Assembly: GCF_000803645.1 (NCBI RefSeq)
Contig: NZ_CP009122.1
Location: forward strand, 2,456,501 to 2,520,500
DNA length: 64,000 nt
Direction of reading: 5' to 3'
Source of the DNA: Sphingopyxis fribergensis
GTDB lineage: Bacteria > Pseudomonadota > Alphaproteobacteria > Sphingomonadales > Sphingomonadaceae
Shown: one piece after another, positions 8,518-16,884 of the stretch
Layout: every line of letters starts with the position of its first letter
Position numbering within the stretch: position 1 is the first letter of the stretch
The notes under the pieces: model-generated
The model's database searches: none
What the model was told of the DNA's origin: nothing
The model's input: only the letters and a program-made list of their open reading frames with translations
Position numbers and translations under genes: made by a program

Positions 8518-9201
8518 TCAGACCTCGATGAAAATCCGAACTCGATCGGGACTCACGCCCGTTCCGCGGGCAATTCGCTCGCGGCCCTGGCTGATCAGCT
8601 CGGCGGACGCACTCGACGAAGCATCGACCAATAGCTGCGACACGGGCACGCCAAGCAAGTCGGCGAGCACCCCCATGCGATCATGTTTCGGGCGGGCACG
8701 GCCGCTTTCCCAGCCGGAAATCGACGGAGCGCTTACGCCCATTTGCTCGGCAACGGTCGCCTGACTGAGCCCCCTCGCGATCCGCAACCGTTTCAGGTTA
8801 GCCCCAAAACGCAAATCCGCAGCCTCACCCTCGACCGGAGCTTGAGGCAGAAAAAGCTCCTCGGCTTCTTGCGTGTTCGCCGCGCTCTGCAACTGGGCCG
8901 CGCTCAGGGCTGCCGGAGAAATGGGGGTTTCAAACTGACAGCCGAACAGCTTTTCGCTTGCCCAAATCAGGCGCGTTGCAACCGATCCGGCGTGCGGCAG
9001 ATCGACATCGATCAGGTCATCGATCGCAAGCTGCGCCTCGCATTCGATGAGCATGCCGGTCAGCGAGATATTGTGGATCTTGACGACAATGCTGGCGTCG
9101 GATGCGTGAGCGCCCTGAACTTCGAGGTGCAATTTCCTGCGTTCCGTGCGCCTCTTGCCTGCGCCCGGAGCCGTCGACTGAAGATATGCCGAGATAACCA
9201 T
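8518..9201 (-). CDS. PilZ domain - XRE helix-turn-helix fusion regulator (copy 2)
   Basis: 227 residues with the same layout as the protein at 4372-5019. PilZ-like N-terminal half: an RRTERRK segment resembling the arginine motif of c-di-GMP-binding PilZ domains, then HNISLTGM as the second motif. The XRE HTH is FGANLKRLRIARGLSQATVAEQMGVSAPSISGWE with ARPKHDRMGVLADLLGVPVSQLL, ending DRVRIFIEV. Compared with copy 1 the arginine motif is better preserved, so ligand binding is more plausible here. It faces away from the PEP-CTERM gene at 9734. Likely a cytoplasmic transcription factor for envelope or biofilm genes; the targets are unknown. Confidence 0.82.
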   Translation of the reverse strand: MVISAYLQSTAPGAGKRRTERRKLHLEVQGAHASDASIVVKIHNISLTGMLIECEAQLAIDDLIDVDLPHAGSVATRLIWASEKLFGCQFETPISPAALSAAQLQSAANTQEAEELFLPQAPVEGEAADLRFGANLKRLRIARGLSQATVAEQMGVSAPSISGWESGRARPKHDRMGVLADLLGVPVSQLLVDASSSASAELISQGRERIARGTGVSPDRVRIFIEV

Positions 9202-9685
9202 TGCCTCTTAGTCGTCGCACAGTGTTAATATTAACTTATCGAAAGGCAGTAAAAACTGACCTGGACCGATGATGGAGTGGCGCTTTACTGCTAGGAAAAT
9301 CCCGTGTCCAGCACACCCGCAGTGCATCTCATCGAGACGTCATGCGCCGCAATTTCCTAACGACCGAACCCTTTAACCCAGCAAAAGCGTATGTTGGGCT
9401 CCGCCGCCTGTTCCGGACAGCCAGACCACCGGCACCGCATGGCGAACCCGTGCCGTCGATGTTGAGGCCAAGCGTGCCGATTGCACGCGGAGCCGAATAG
9501 AGCGGCAGACCGTATCGACAAGAACCTATCTTTCCGACCCAGAGCGGAATCGCCGCACTAGTGTCGGAACGCCGGAATTCAGCGGGCGCGCGACGGCCGC
9601 TCTTTACGGTCGACGCTCTGCTATCCACGCGTCGTAAACGAGCGAATTCCGTACCAGACCTTTTCTTCCAGGAGCCAAAAAGCAA
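9202..9685. other. Intergenic, no gene seen
   Basis: About 480 bases between the divergent PilZ-XRE promoter region and the terminator of the next gene. A TTAATATTAA palindrome at about 9225-9234 just upstream of the PilZ-XRE start may be part of its promoter. The minus-strand frame 9329-9712 runs through the downstream terminator and has no family features. Confidence 0.4.
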
Positions 9686-9713
9686 AATGCCGCGTGGTTT
9701 CCAACGCGGCATT
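9686..9713 (-). terminator. Rho-independent terminator of PEP-CTERM protein 2
   Basis: Arms AATGCCGCGT / ACGCGGCATT with an 8-nt loop; on the minus strand it is followed by TTTTGCTTTTT. It lies 20 nt past the stop codon at 9734. Confidence 0.8.
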
Positions 9714-9733
9714 CTGCAAGGATTTATAGGAAT

Positions 9734-10312
9734 TCAGGCGAACCGGACGCGAACCGTCGATTTACGCTGGCGCATGCCAGCACCAACTGCGCCAAAGCCG
9801 AGGAACATGAGGAGCCAGGTTGCCGGCTCAGGAACCGCGTTCACCAAAGCAGCGCTGGTTTCGACGCGAAAGCCGCTCGGACCAGTGTCGTTGTTGTAAC
9901 GGAAGTTCAGCACATATTGCTGCCCCACGACGCTGGCGAAATTCTGGGCGAACGTATCGTAAGAACCGGCGCACACGCCGCCGAAGCTGAGGCCGTTGGT
10001 ACCGGTACCCTGCCCGTCGCCACCCTGGCCGGCAAGGCTGCCGCAGCCCGCGGGCGCAAACGTCCAGGTCTGCGCCAACAGATTGGTCGAGCTGCCGAGG
10101 GCGCTCAGGCTGATTGCGGTGACGTTGGAAAAGGACGGCACTTGATATCCGGCAAAGGACAGGCTCGTATTCGCGGTGCCGGCGAAGATGTTGAAGCTGT
10201 AGTTGGTGCCCGCGTTCGGCGTGTTGGTCTCGTTGACCAGCACCGTCGCGCTCGCCGTGGAGGCCGCCAGCGCGATCGGCAGCACGGTAAGGAGTAAGAA
10301 CTGCTTCTTCAT
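9734..10312 (-). CDS. PEP-CTERM sorting-domain protein 2
   Basis: 192 residues: a signal peptide (MKKQFLLL... cleaved around TASA-TV), a beta-rich, Asn/Thr/Gly-rich body containing two cysteines, and a sorting tail VPEPATWLLMFLGFGAVGAG followed by RQRKS and ending VRVRFA. The end VRVRFA is shared with the PEP-CTERM protein at 41284. Its body resembles the lectin-like/PEP-CTERM proteins of sphingomonads in layout only. It is the only PEP-CTERM gene in the window whose upstream DNA lacks the GTNTC-N5-GGGAC dyad, so it may be controlled differently. Transcription ends at the terminator just downstream. Confidence 0.88.
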   Translation of the reverse strand: MKKQFLLLTVLPIALAASTASATVLVNETNTPNAGTNYSFNIFAGTANTSLSFAGYQVPSFSNVTAISLSALGSSTNLLAQTWTFAPAGCGSLAGQGGDGQGTGTNGLSFGGVCAGSYDTFAQNFASVVGQQYVLNFRYNNDTGPSGFRVETSAALVNAVPEPATWLLMFLGFGAVGAGMRQRKSTVRVRFA

Positions 10313-11232
10313 GATTATAGCCCCCGGTTCAAAATGATCGCTTGCGAATTAAGCGGCAATATTCACAGCATATGGCCCGAAATCCCCATCACGGACCGCA
10401 AGAATATTTACATTCGCCTAACTTTTCCACAGTCGCCGGTCAACCTAAAGAATCGCGGCCTGACGGGCCCCAAAAGCGTCTCCAACGTAAACAATCGGCG
10501 AGATTCCAATCCCTTCACACCGGATTTCGATCGACACCGGCGTCGAAAATCTCCGGATTCCCCTCCCGCCGAACCAACAAATGTAACAGCTTGTAACACA
10601 CCTCACTAAAGCTGGAGCATGGCGCATCAGCGCGGGTTTCGCCGCTAATAGGCTCGCCACATCACCGGCGAACAAACACCGGCTCCGCCCAAGCAGCCCT
10701 TTCCGGGTTCAGCGCGACAAATGCAGATCGGGCCTGCAAGACGCATGGGCACGAACGTCCTATTTTGGTACAATAAAAGCGAAAATCGCCGGCTGGCGCC
10801 AGCCGCGACCGGATCGAGCTCCCGACGACTTTCTGTCGCCTTTTTGGCTTGAAGCGAGTCGCGCCCGGCTTTTCGGGCTTTTTTGCAGTTCGCGGGCTCA
10901 TCGGAGCAAGGCCAGATATGAATTTATTAGGTAAATACATAACACGATTTCGCGGTCAGATTTGCCGTGCGCAAGCGGTATGATCGACCTCAAAACACCC
11001 TTAAGCTTGCGTCAAGCTAATCGCCGCCTCGCAACGCCAATTCCACAAATGGCCGTATATTACATTGTTATATAGTAGTTTTTTTTCTGGAAACTCTCGA
11101 CAGGCCCACGGATTTTCGCAGTGCATTCGCGCGAAGGTGGCGGCGCTTGGACCTGTTTCTCAGCGGGACACAGAGCCACGCCGCGCAAACAAAAATCTTC
11201 ACTCTCTGTAATAATTGGGCTAGCCCGATGAG
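10313..11232. other. Long AT-richer intergenic region between divergent PEP-CTERM genes
   Basis: 920 bases with no supported gene. It is AT-richer than the flanks, especially 11040-11100 (poly-T tract), and contains a weak hairpin followed by TTTTTT near 10862-10884. A GTNTC-N5-GGGAC dyad lies at 11155-11169, facing the gene at 11233. The short minus-strand frame 10662-10940 looks non-coding. Confidence 0.45.
11155..11169 (+). promoter_or_regulatory. Putative operator dyad GTTTC-TCAGC-GGGAC
   Basis: Ends 63 nt before the GTG start at 11233. It shares AGCGGGACACA with the copy at 5449. Confidence 0.55.
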
Positions 11233-11904
11233 GTGACTGGGATCAGAAACTTTTTCGGCTCGACGATGCGCTTAGGGGCGATGGCTATCGCTCTGCTCTT
11301 GCTCGCGACCATGTCGATGACCATTCCCGCGTTCAATGGCGACGGGGGAAGCCTCTACGCCCAGACCACCGATGCGCTCAGCCGGTTCGTCGGGCGTTCG
11401 CCCGGCGAGCGTAGCGAGACCGACCTACTCAAGGGCAAGGCGCGCAAGGATCGCTCACTGGCCGACCGGCTGTTTGGCCGCCGCATCAATGACGGCGGAC
11501 CTGAGCAGCGCGCGCTGGGCAAGATTTTCGATACGCCTCCCGAAGAGTCGATCAAAGAAATTACACAGGTGCCTCCCGGTCCGGTGGCCTTGTCCGATCC
11601 AATTCCATCGGGCCTGTTGCCGCTCGGCGACGTCGGCACCCCGTCCAGCGCGATCATCGGCGGACCGTCGCTCGGCGTTCCCGGCGGTATCGGCACGGTC
11701 GTTCCTCCGGGCACGACGGCGGGCCCCGGTGACCCCGGCGATCCGACAACCCCTGGAGTGGACACGCCGGTCGCTGCCGTGCCCGAGCCAGCAACCTGGG
11801 CGATGATGCTCATGGGTTTCGGGCTTTGCGCCGCCGCTCTCCGTCGTCGGCGGAAGCTCACGACCGAAGGAGCACCCGGCGTCGCACGATGCGAGCCGGC
11901 CTGA
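11233..11904 (+). CDS. PEP-CTERM sorting-domain protein 3 (Pro/Gly-rich)
   Basis: 223 residues. The N-terminal signal/anchor is LGAMAIALLLLATMSMTIPAF. A basic segment (KGKARKDRSLADRLFGRR) is followed by a low-complexity Pro/Gly/Thr stretch (about 100-175), then the sorting tail VPEPATWAMMLMGFGLCAAALRRRRK with an extra 15-residue extension after the basic patch. The start is GTG 11233. Unlike the other PEP-CTERM proteins it has no globular domain and could be a flexible wall-spanning linker. Its 3' end overlaps the start of the L,D-transpeptidase gene by 16 bp, implying coupled expression. Confidence 0.85.
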   Translation: MTGIRNFFGSTMRLGAMAIALLLLATMSMTIPAFNGDGGSLYAQTTDALSRFVGRSPGERSETDLLKGKARKDRSLADRLFGRRINDGGPEQRALGKIFDTPPEESIKEITQVPPGPVALSDPIPSGLLPLGDVGTPSSAIIGGPSLGVPGGIGTVVPPGTTAGPGDPGDPTTPGVDTPVAAVPEPATWAMMLMGFGLCAAALRRRRKLTTEGAPGVARCEPA

Positions 11905-12566
11905 TCGGGGCCCTTCTGATTGCCGTTGCAGCAATCATTGGCGTCTACCTTGGAAATGATATCATCGCCGCGGCACCGACCGGGGAGTCGGCGCGCGTAG
12001 CAGACGGCGAGCGCGCGCAAGATGCGGTGTCCGCCGACGGCGCCCGGGACTATCTCACGCCGGCCGAGCTCGATACGGCCACACGGGACGGCATTCTCCC
12101 GGCGGGAACAAAATCGCTTCTGAAGACCGACGGCAAGATGCGGCATGGCGAATATAAGTGGCACGACGATGGCGTCCCGCCAGGCAAGCTGACGATCTGG
12201 GTCGACTTGCGCACCCAGCTTATCTCGGTGTTTCGCGGTGGCCACGAAATCGGTGCGTCCGTGATCGTCTACGGCGCCGAAACGATGCAGTCACCAGTCG
12301 GCCGTTTCCCGATCCTTTCAAAGCACCGCGATTATCACTCGCGCGCCTATGACGCGCCAATGCCCTATTCGATGTTCATTACCAATTCGGGCGTCGCCCT
12401 GCATGGGAGCCCGATGTCGAGCCGCCGCGCCACGCACGGCTGTATCGGTCTGCCCGTGCAATTTGCACGACTCGTTTTTGAAGCAGCAAAGACCGGAGAC
12501 GAGGTCCGCATCGTACGATCGGAGACCAAAGCGATAGCCGCAAATTCGCAGTCGGCCGGTTCCTAA
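11889..12566 (+). CDS. L,D-transpeptidase (YkuD domain)
   Basis: About 225 residues: one N-terminal membrane helix/signal (LIGALLIAVAAIIGVYLG), a linker, then the catalytic domain with KLTIWVDLRTQLISVFRGG, YGAETMQSPVG-FPI and the active site ALHGSP...ATHGCIGLP with the catalytic cysteine. These periplasmic enzymes make 3-3 peptidoglycan cross-links or attach proteins to peptidoglycan. ATG 11889 was selected because it begins the membrane segment; longer frames upstream read in the wrong composition. The overlap with the PEP-CTERM gene 11233-11904 suggests a two-gene operon in which an exosortase substrate and a wall cross-linker are made together. Confidence 0.87.
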   Translation: MRAGLIGALLIAVAAIIGVYLGNDIIAAAPTGESARVADGERAQDAVSADGARDYLTPAELDTATRDGILPAGTKSLLKTDGKMRHGEYKWHDDGVPPGKLTIWVDLRTQLISVFRGGHEIGASVIVYGAETMQSPVGRFPILSKHRDYHSRAYDAPMPYSMFITNSGVALHGSPMSSRRATHGCIGLPVQFARLVFEAAKTGDEVRIVRSETKAIAANSQSAGS

Positions 12567-12573
12567 CCGACAG

Positions 12574-12581
12574 TTAACCAT
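12574..12581 (+). promoter_or_regulatory. CtrA-like half site TTAACCAT
   Basis: Exact match to the half-site used by the alphaproteobacterial cell-cycle regulator CtrA, about 63 nt before the CAP-protein start. An 8-mer match alone is weak evidence. Confidence 0.3.
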
Positions 12582-12643
12582 ATTGTGCCACCTTGCCTTA
12601 GGGCGCCCGGAGCTACCGTTCCCGTGCGTCTTAGGGGTTTGGT

Positions 12644-13474
12644 ATGCAACGGCTCATCAAAATGGCGGGCAAGCTCGCTTTTCTCGCAGCAGCGGCGACG
12701 CTGCTTACCGGAGCCCAGCCACGGCTTGGCGGCCTCAACGACCGCCTCCTCGACAGCCACAATCGCGAACGCGCGCTGGTTGGCGTCCCGTCCCTTCGCT
12801 GGAACGACGAGCTGGCCCAGGGCGCGCAGGCCTGGGCTGACCATCTGGCGGCGACCGGACGCTTCGAACATTCGCCTAATATTCCCGGTCGACCGCTCGA
12901 AGGCGAGAATATCTGGGGCGGGACGTCCGGCGCCTTCCGTCCGGAATCGATGGTCGATCTCTGGATCGCCGAAAAAAAGGATTTCGTCCCCGGCGTCTTC
13001 CCCGCGAACAGCCGAACGGGCCGGCCGCAGGACGTCTCGCATTACACTCAGCTGATCTGGGGGCGGTCGGGCGAGGTTGGGTGCGGCCTCAGCCAGAATG
13101 GCGGCGATGAGATATTGGTTTGCCGCTATAGCGAGCCGGGCAATGTGAAGGGCCGCGATCCATTTGGACGTCCCTGGCAGGAAGCGTTCGCCGCACCCGA
13201 AGCCGGTCAGTCGATTCTCAGGGCCCCCTTGGCCATGTCGGCGGCGGGCTTTGCCGGCGCTTCGTCGGCCTTGATCGAAGGTACGATCGCATCGCGTGGG
13301 AGCGCCGACGAATCGCGCTTCGCCAGTGCGCCGGCCACCTCGTCGGCGATAATCCGCGACGACGGCGGCAAAGCGACGACGTCCGCGGTGGCTGCTTGGG
13401 GAATCATTTCCAAGTCGGTCATGCCGACGATTTGCGGCTGGTCGGCGAGCAACTGCTCCTGGCTGACCGACTGA
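12644..13474 (+). CDS. CAP-domain secreted protein (SCP/PR1-like) with antisense-overlapping tail
   Basis: 276 residues. A signal peptide (LAFLAAAATLLTGAQP) precedes a CAP domain (about 30-175): LLDSHNRERALVGVPSLRW, WADHLA, FEHSP, GENIW, HYTQLIWGRSGEVGCG and CRYSEPGNV. The conserved His/Glu cavity residues are present. Proteins of this family are extracellular or periplasmic, with varied or unknown activities. The domain is complete by about base 13160; the last about 90 residues are read from DNA that is also the antisense of the sleB-like gene (13207-13474 overlap) and have no family signal. Either the real protein carries this odd tail or the original stop was lost. Confidence 0.82.
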   Translation: MQRLIKMAGKLAFLAAAATLLTGAQPRLGGLNDRLLDSHNRERALVGVPSLRWNDELAQGAQAWADHLAATGRFEHSPNIPGRPLEGENIWGGTSGAFRPESMVDLWIAEKKDFVPGVFPANSRTGRPQDVSHYTQLIWGRSGEVGCGLSQNGGDEILVCRYSEPGNVKGRDPFGRPWQEAFAAPEAGQSILRAPLAMSAAGFAGASSALIEGTIASRGSADESRFASAPATSSAIIRDDGGKATTSAVAAWGIISKSVMPTICGWSASNCSWLTD

Positions 13475-14223
13475 TTAAACGCGGCGCGGCGCCCCCACCC
13501 GCCCGACCAGCGGTAAAAAATATGGTGGTCGAGCTTGGCGATTTTGGCGAGCGACGAAGCCCAGTACGGTACCACATAATCGGCATGATAATGCGTTGCC
13601 ATGCCGACGCTCGGTTCGACATAGCCCGACAAGGCGGCCACGGCGACGCGCCGTGCCGCATCCCAGCCGGCGCGTGACGGCTTTCTCGCAAGGCTCCCAT
13701 CGCAGGTGAAGGTGAACTGGCAGCCGGTCTTGCGTTCCGATCCCTGGTAGACGACGCCGCAAATACTGTTCGGAAAAGCGGGATGGCGCGCCCGGTTCAG
13801 GATAACCTGCGCGACGCCCCGCTTCCCGGTCTCGGATTCTTGCGCCGCCTCATAATAGATCGCTGCGGTCAGGCAATCCATCGCCGAGCGACGGCCGACG
13901 AAGGCCGACGCATTGAGCGGCACGACAAGCGGCGGGGCGCGCTCGACCGGCGCCGTCGAGAAGGGCAAGGTCGCATTTTCGGCAAGCGCGTCGTCGGGGG
14001 TCAGCGGTTTGTACATCTGCGGAACGGGTTCGGGCGGCTTCCTGGCGGCGGCGACCGCGGCCCGCTTGCCGATATCTTCTGGCGACAATCGTCCCTGTCC
14101 CAGACCATGCATGAACAGCCAGTAGCCCATGCCCGCGAGGCTGGACACGACGAGCAGGATCATAGCGCCAGCGAGAATCCGGCTGCGCGTTCGCCGACGG
14201 GTCTTTTCCACCTGGTCCATCAT
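13207..14223 (-). CDS. Cell wall hydrolase, SleB family
   Basis: 338 residues. One N-terminal transmembrane helix (ILAGAMILLVVSSLAGMGYWLF) anchors it; the catalytic domain (about 110-235) begins MDCLTAAIYYEAAQESETGKRGVAQVILNRA, with the catalytic Glu in YYEA, and includes CGVVYQGSERKTGCQFTFTCDG and THYHADYVVPYWA. This is the hydrolase_2/SleB lytic family acting on peptidoglycan in the periplasm. The C-terminal about 90 residues are Ala/Pro-rich and overlap the tail of the convergent CAP gene. It diverges from xrtV; the shared intergenic region holds a GTNTC-N5-GGGAC dyad that in reading direction faces this gene. Confidence 0.87.
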   Translation of the reverse strand: MMDQVEKTRRRTRSRILAGAMILLVVSSLAGMGYWLFMHGLGQGRLSPEDIGKRAAVAAARKPPEPVPQMYKPLTPDDALAENATLPFSTAPVERAPPLVVPLNASAFVGRRSAMDCLTAAIYYEAAQESETGKRGVAQVILNRARHPAFPNSICGVVYQGSERKTGCQFTFTCDGSLARKPSRAGWDAARRVAVAALSGYVEPSVGMATHYHADYVVPYWASSLAKIAKLDHHIFYRWSGGWGRRAAFNQSVSQEQLLADQPQIVGMTDLEMIPQAATADVVALPPSSRIIADEVAGALAKRDSSALPRDAIVPSIKADEAPAKPAADMAKGALRID

Positions 14224-14313
14224 CTGCTGCTTTTTTTCATAATCGAGGTTCGGACTGCTATGTCAAAGCAGGACGCCGGTCCATAGCCGCCCGCCCCGCC
14301 GCTTGCGACAACT

Positions 14314-14328
14314 GTCCCGCGGCGATAC
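14314..14328 (-). promoter_or_regulatory. Putative operator dyad between sleB-like gene and xrtV
   Basis: On the minus strand it reads GTATC-GCCGC-GGGAC, an exact fit to the GTNTC-N5-GGGAC pattern of the PEP-CTERM upstream regions. It lies 79 nt before xrtV and 90 nt before the sleB-like start. Confidence 0.5.
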
Positions 14329-14407
14329 GGTTCGGACGGACTGAAGCGTTGGCAGACACGGCTATTTGCTTTATTCGGACTGTCATCCTCAAGTCATCGG
14401 GTAAATA

Positions 14408-15322
14408 ATGGCCACTGCCGCCAATTCCAAAATTGCCGCGAGACTTCCCGGCCCCTCTGCGCGAAAAGTTTCGATTGGCTCGATCGTGCTCGCGATCGGC
14501 CTTTTGATTTTCTGCGTCCCGACCATGATATTTGTCGTTCGTCAGTCGTGGACCGGCGAAGAAGGCGCGCATGGCCCGATCGTTCTCGTGACCGGTCTTT
14601 GGCTCCTCTACCGCCGATGGAAGGAAATTTCCGAATTTGCCGCACCGGCGCCCTCGGGCACGGTATGGATGCTGCTTGCGCTTCTGGTGCCGCTGCAAAT
14701 CTTCACTCGGATCACGCAGATCGTCGAGATCGAAGGCTATTTGATGTATGCCATCATGCTGGTGGTGCTTTACAGTCTTGTCGGGATCGAGGCGATGAAG
14801 CGCCTCTGGTTCCCGCTTTTCTATCTCGCCTTCATCTTCCCCCCGCCGGAGACCGTCGTTGCCTTCATAACCGTTCCGATGAAGATATGGCTTTCCGAAG
14901 CCGCAATCTGGTTCCTCGACCTGTTTGGCTATCCGATCGGAGGCGAAGGCGTCCGGATTTACATCGGGCAGTACGAGTTGCTGGTGGCGGCCGCCTGTTC
15001 GGGGATCAATTCGATCATTTCGCTCTCGGCGATCTCTCTCTTCTATATCTACATGCGGCATCAGGCGCATTGGCGATACGCACTGCTGCTGGTGCTTTTG
15101 ATTGTGCCCGTGGCGCTCGTTGCGAACTTCTTCCGTGTGCTTATCCTTATCCTTCTGACCTATCATGCCGGCGAAGCCGCCGCGCAGGGTTTCCTGCACA
15201 ATTTCGCGGGCATATTGATGTTCGGCATCGCGCTGGTCACGATCTTCGCGCTCGACATATTGCTGAAGCCGCTATGGGATCGATATATCGAAAAGACCGG
15301 ACGGGATGCGGCGCATGACTGA
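14408..15322 (+). CDS. xrtV: Exosortase V (PEP-CTERM protein-sorting transpeptidase)
   Basis: 304 residues, an inner-membrane protein with about eight helices. Exosortase catalytic residues are visible: Cys197 in AACSGINS, Arg243 in ANFFRVL, His264 in FLHNFAG. An early GEEGAHGPIVL segment is typical of the class. It cleaves PEP-CTERM tails, here those at 5577, 9734, 11233, 41284 and 42704. It overlaps the EpsI gene by 8-17 bp and is followed by an EpsD-like gene, giving the usual exosortase-EpsI-EpsD order. The subtype V call rests on the sphingomonad context, the 300-residue single-domain form and the accessory protein at 39325-39573. A dyad shared with the substrate genes lies upstream. Confidence 0.85.
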   Translation: MATAANSKIAARLPGPSARKVSIGSIVLAIGLLIFCVPTMIFVVRQSWTGEEGAHGPIVLVTGLWLLYRRWKEISEFAAPAPSGTVWMLLALLVPLQIFTRITQIVEIEGYLMYAIMLVVLYSLVGIEAMKRLWFPLFYLAFIFPPPETVVAFITVPMKIWLSEAAIWFLDLFGYPIGGEGVRIYIGQYELLVAAACSGINSIISLSAISLFYIYMRHQAHWRYALLLVLLIVPVALVANFFRVLILILLTYHAGEAAAQGFLHNFAGILMFGIALVTIFALDILLKPLWDRYIEKTGRDAAHD

Positions 15323-16013
15323 AGCAATAAGCAAGCAGGGGCCAGCCGGCCGCGATCTGTCGCGACGCAACATGCTCCTCGGGGCCGTCCTCGCCGGCGC
15401 ATCGGCCTTCGCATTTGTGCGCCAGCCCGCGGTGGCCAATCCGGTGGTTCCCGAAAAGCAGTTCAACAAATGGGTGCCCGAGCAATTCGGTCCGTGGAAA
15501 ACGGTATCGCAAAGTGGGGTCGTGCTGCCGCCCCCCGACACGTTGCGGGACCGGCTATACGATAATCTCGTGACGCGGGTGTTCGTCGCGCCCGACCGTC
15601 CACCGGTCATGCTGCTGTTGGCCTACAACAATGCGCAGGACGGTGTCCTGCAGGTCCATCGCCCCGAATTTTGCTACCCGGTTGGCGGCTTCGTTCTCAG
15701 CGACACGCGCGACATCACGCTCGCGGCAAGCGGCCGGGCGGTTCCGGCAAATATTTTCACGGCAACAGCGCCCAATCGCATCGAGCAGGTCGCTTATTTC
15801 ACGCGGCTCGGTGCCGCCTTCCCGCGCAAGTGGAGCGAGCAACGCGCTGCGGTGATCCGCGCCAATCTGGCGGGAGACATTCCCGACGGAATGATGATGC
15901 GTGTATCGGCGCTCGGTATTGACCAGCGCGAGGCGCAACCGCTGCTGACCGATTTCTCCCGGCAATTTATCGAAAGCACGAACCCGAAAATGCAGCGCTT
16001 GCTGCTCGGATAA
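15306..16013 (+). CDS. EpsI family protein, exosortase partner
   Basis: 235 residues. A twin-arginine-like segment (SRRNMLLGAVLAGASAFAFV) leads into the EpsI domain; the conserved VHRPEFCYPVGGF motif with its cysteine lies mid-protein, with YNNAQDG before it. EpsI domains are either fused to exosortases or encoded next to them and are thought to assist exopolysaccharide export or exosortase function; the exact role is unknown. ATG 15306 has a GGACGGG stretch beside it; ATG 15315 is an alternative. Both overlap the xrtV stop, implying translational coupling. Confidence 0.85.
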   Translation: MRRMTEAISKQGPAGRDLSRRNMLLGAVLAGASAFAFVRQPAVANPVVPEKQFNKWVPEQFGPWKTVSQSGVVLPPPDTLRDRLYDNLVTRVFVAPDRPPVMLLLAYNNAQDGVLQVHRPEFCYPVGGFVLSDTRDITLAASGRAVPANIFTATAPNRIEQVAYFTRLGAAFPRKWSEQRAAVIRANLAGDIPDGMMMRVSALGIDQREAQPLLTDFSRQFIESTNPKMQRLLLG

Positions 16014-16032
16014 GATTCAGGAGGACAAGATA

Positions 16033-16878
16033 ATGGACCGCAAAATCAGCTTCGCACTTGCACTGACCGCACTATCGCTTGCGGCATGTGGCAAGGAAGC
16101 GACCGGCCAGGTCGCCGCGGTGGTCAATGGCGAGGAAATTACGCTGCAGGAAATCAACGCCGAACTGGGCAGCACCCCGATACCCGATGGCGTCGACAAG
16201 AAGGTCGTCCAGCAGGCCGCCCTCCAGAGGATCGTCGAGCGGCGCCTCCTCGCGCAGGCAGCGCGTGACGACGAACTCGACAAGACACCCGACTATCTTC
16301 TGCGCGAACGCCAGTTGCGCGATGCGCTCCTCGTTCAGCTGATGGGCCAACGCGCCGAACGTGCGCTGAAAGTGCCGGGCCAGCAGGAAATCGACAAATA
16401 TATCGCGGACAATCCGGCGGTATTCGGCAGCCGGAAGGTCCTCATGATCGACCGTATCCAGTTCGCGCTGCCCAAGAGCGTCGACCAGCTCAAGTCGCTC
16501 GAAGATGATCATTCGATGGACGCTGTCGCTGCACGTCTCTCGCAGATGGGCATCGAATTTCGTCGCGACAATACGCAGGTCGATTCGGCCGCGCTGGGAC
16601 AACAGCGGTTGCAGCAGATCCAGGCGCTGCCCGCCGGCGAGCCCTTCGTCATTCCGGAAAACGGCGTCGTCACGGTCGGCGTCATCACCGGGGAGCGCGC
16701 GGAGCCGGTTTCTCCCGCGAACGCACGCCCCATGGCGGTCCAGGCGATTCGAAACAAGCAACTCGCCGAGACGCTCCAGCAGCGCTTGAAGCAGAGCCGG
16801 ACCGCGGCGGAAATTCAATATCAACCCGGGTTCGCTCCGCCGGCGGGCAAATCTTCCGGCGACGCGGCAAAAAAATAA
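16033..16878 (+). CDS. EpsD-like peptidyl-prolyl isomerase-family lipoprotein
   Basis: 281 residues. The signal peptide ends in a lipobox (LSLAAC-G), so it is probably lipid-anchored in the periplasm. It has a SurA/PpiC-like N-terminal region (VAAVVNGEEITLQEINAEL, ALQRIVERRLLAQAA) and a degenerate parvulin domain in the second half. EpsD-type isomerases sit beside exosortases and exopolysaccharide genes and may fold exported proteins. It starts 19 nt after EpsI with an AGGAGGA-like ribosome-binding site and ends before a strong terminator, so xrtV, epsI and this gene form one operon. Confidence 0.82.
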   Translation: MDRKISFALALTALSLAACGKEATGQVAAVVNGEEITLQEINAELGSTPIPDGVDKKVVQQAALQRIVERRLLAQAARDDELDKTPDYLLRERQLRDALLVQLMGQRAERALKVPGQQEIDKYIADNPAVFGSRKVLMIDRIQFALPKSVDQLKSLEDDHSMDAVAARLSQMGIEFRRDNTQVDSAALGQQRLQQIQALPAGEPFVIPENGVVTVGVITGERAEPVSPANARPMAVQAIRNKQLAETLQQRLKQSRTAAEIQYQPGFAPPAGKSSGDAAKK

Positions 16879-16884
16879 TCGGGC

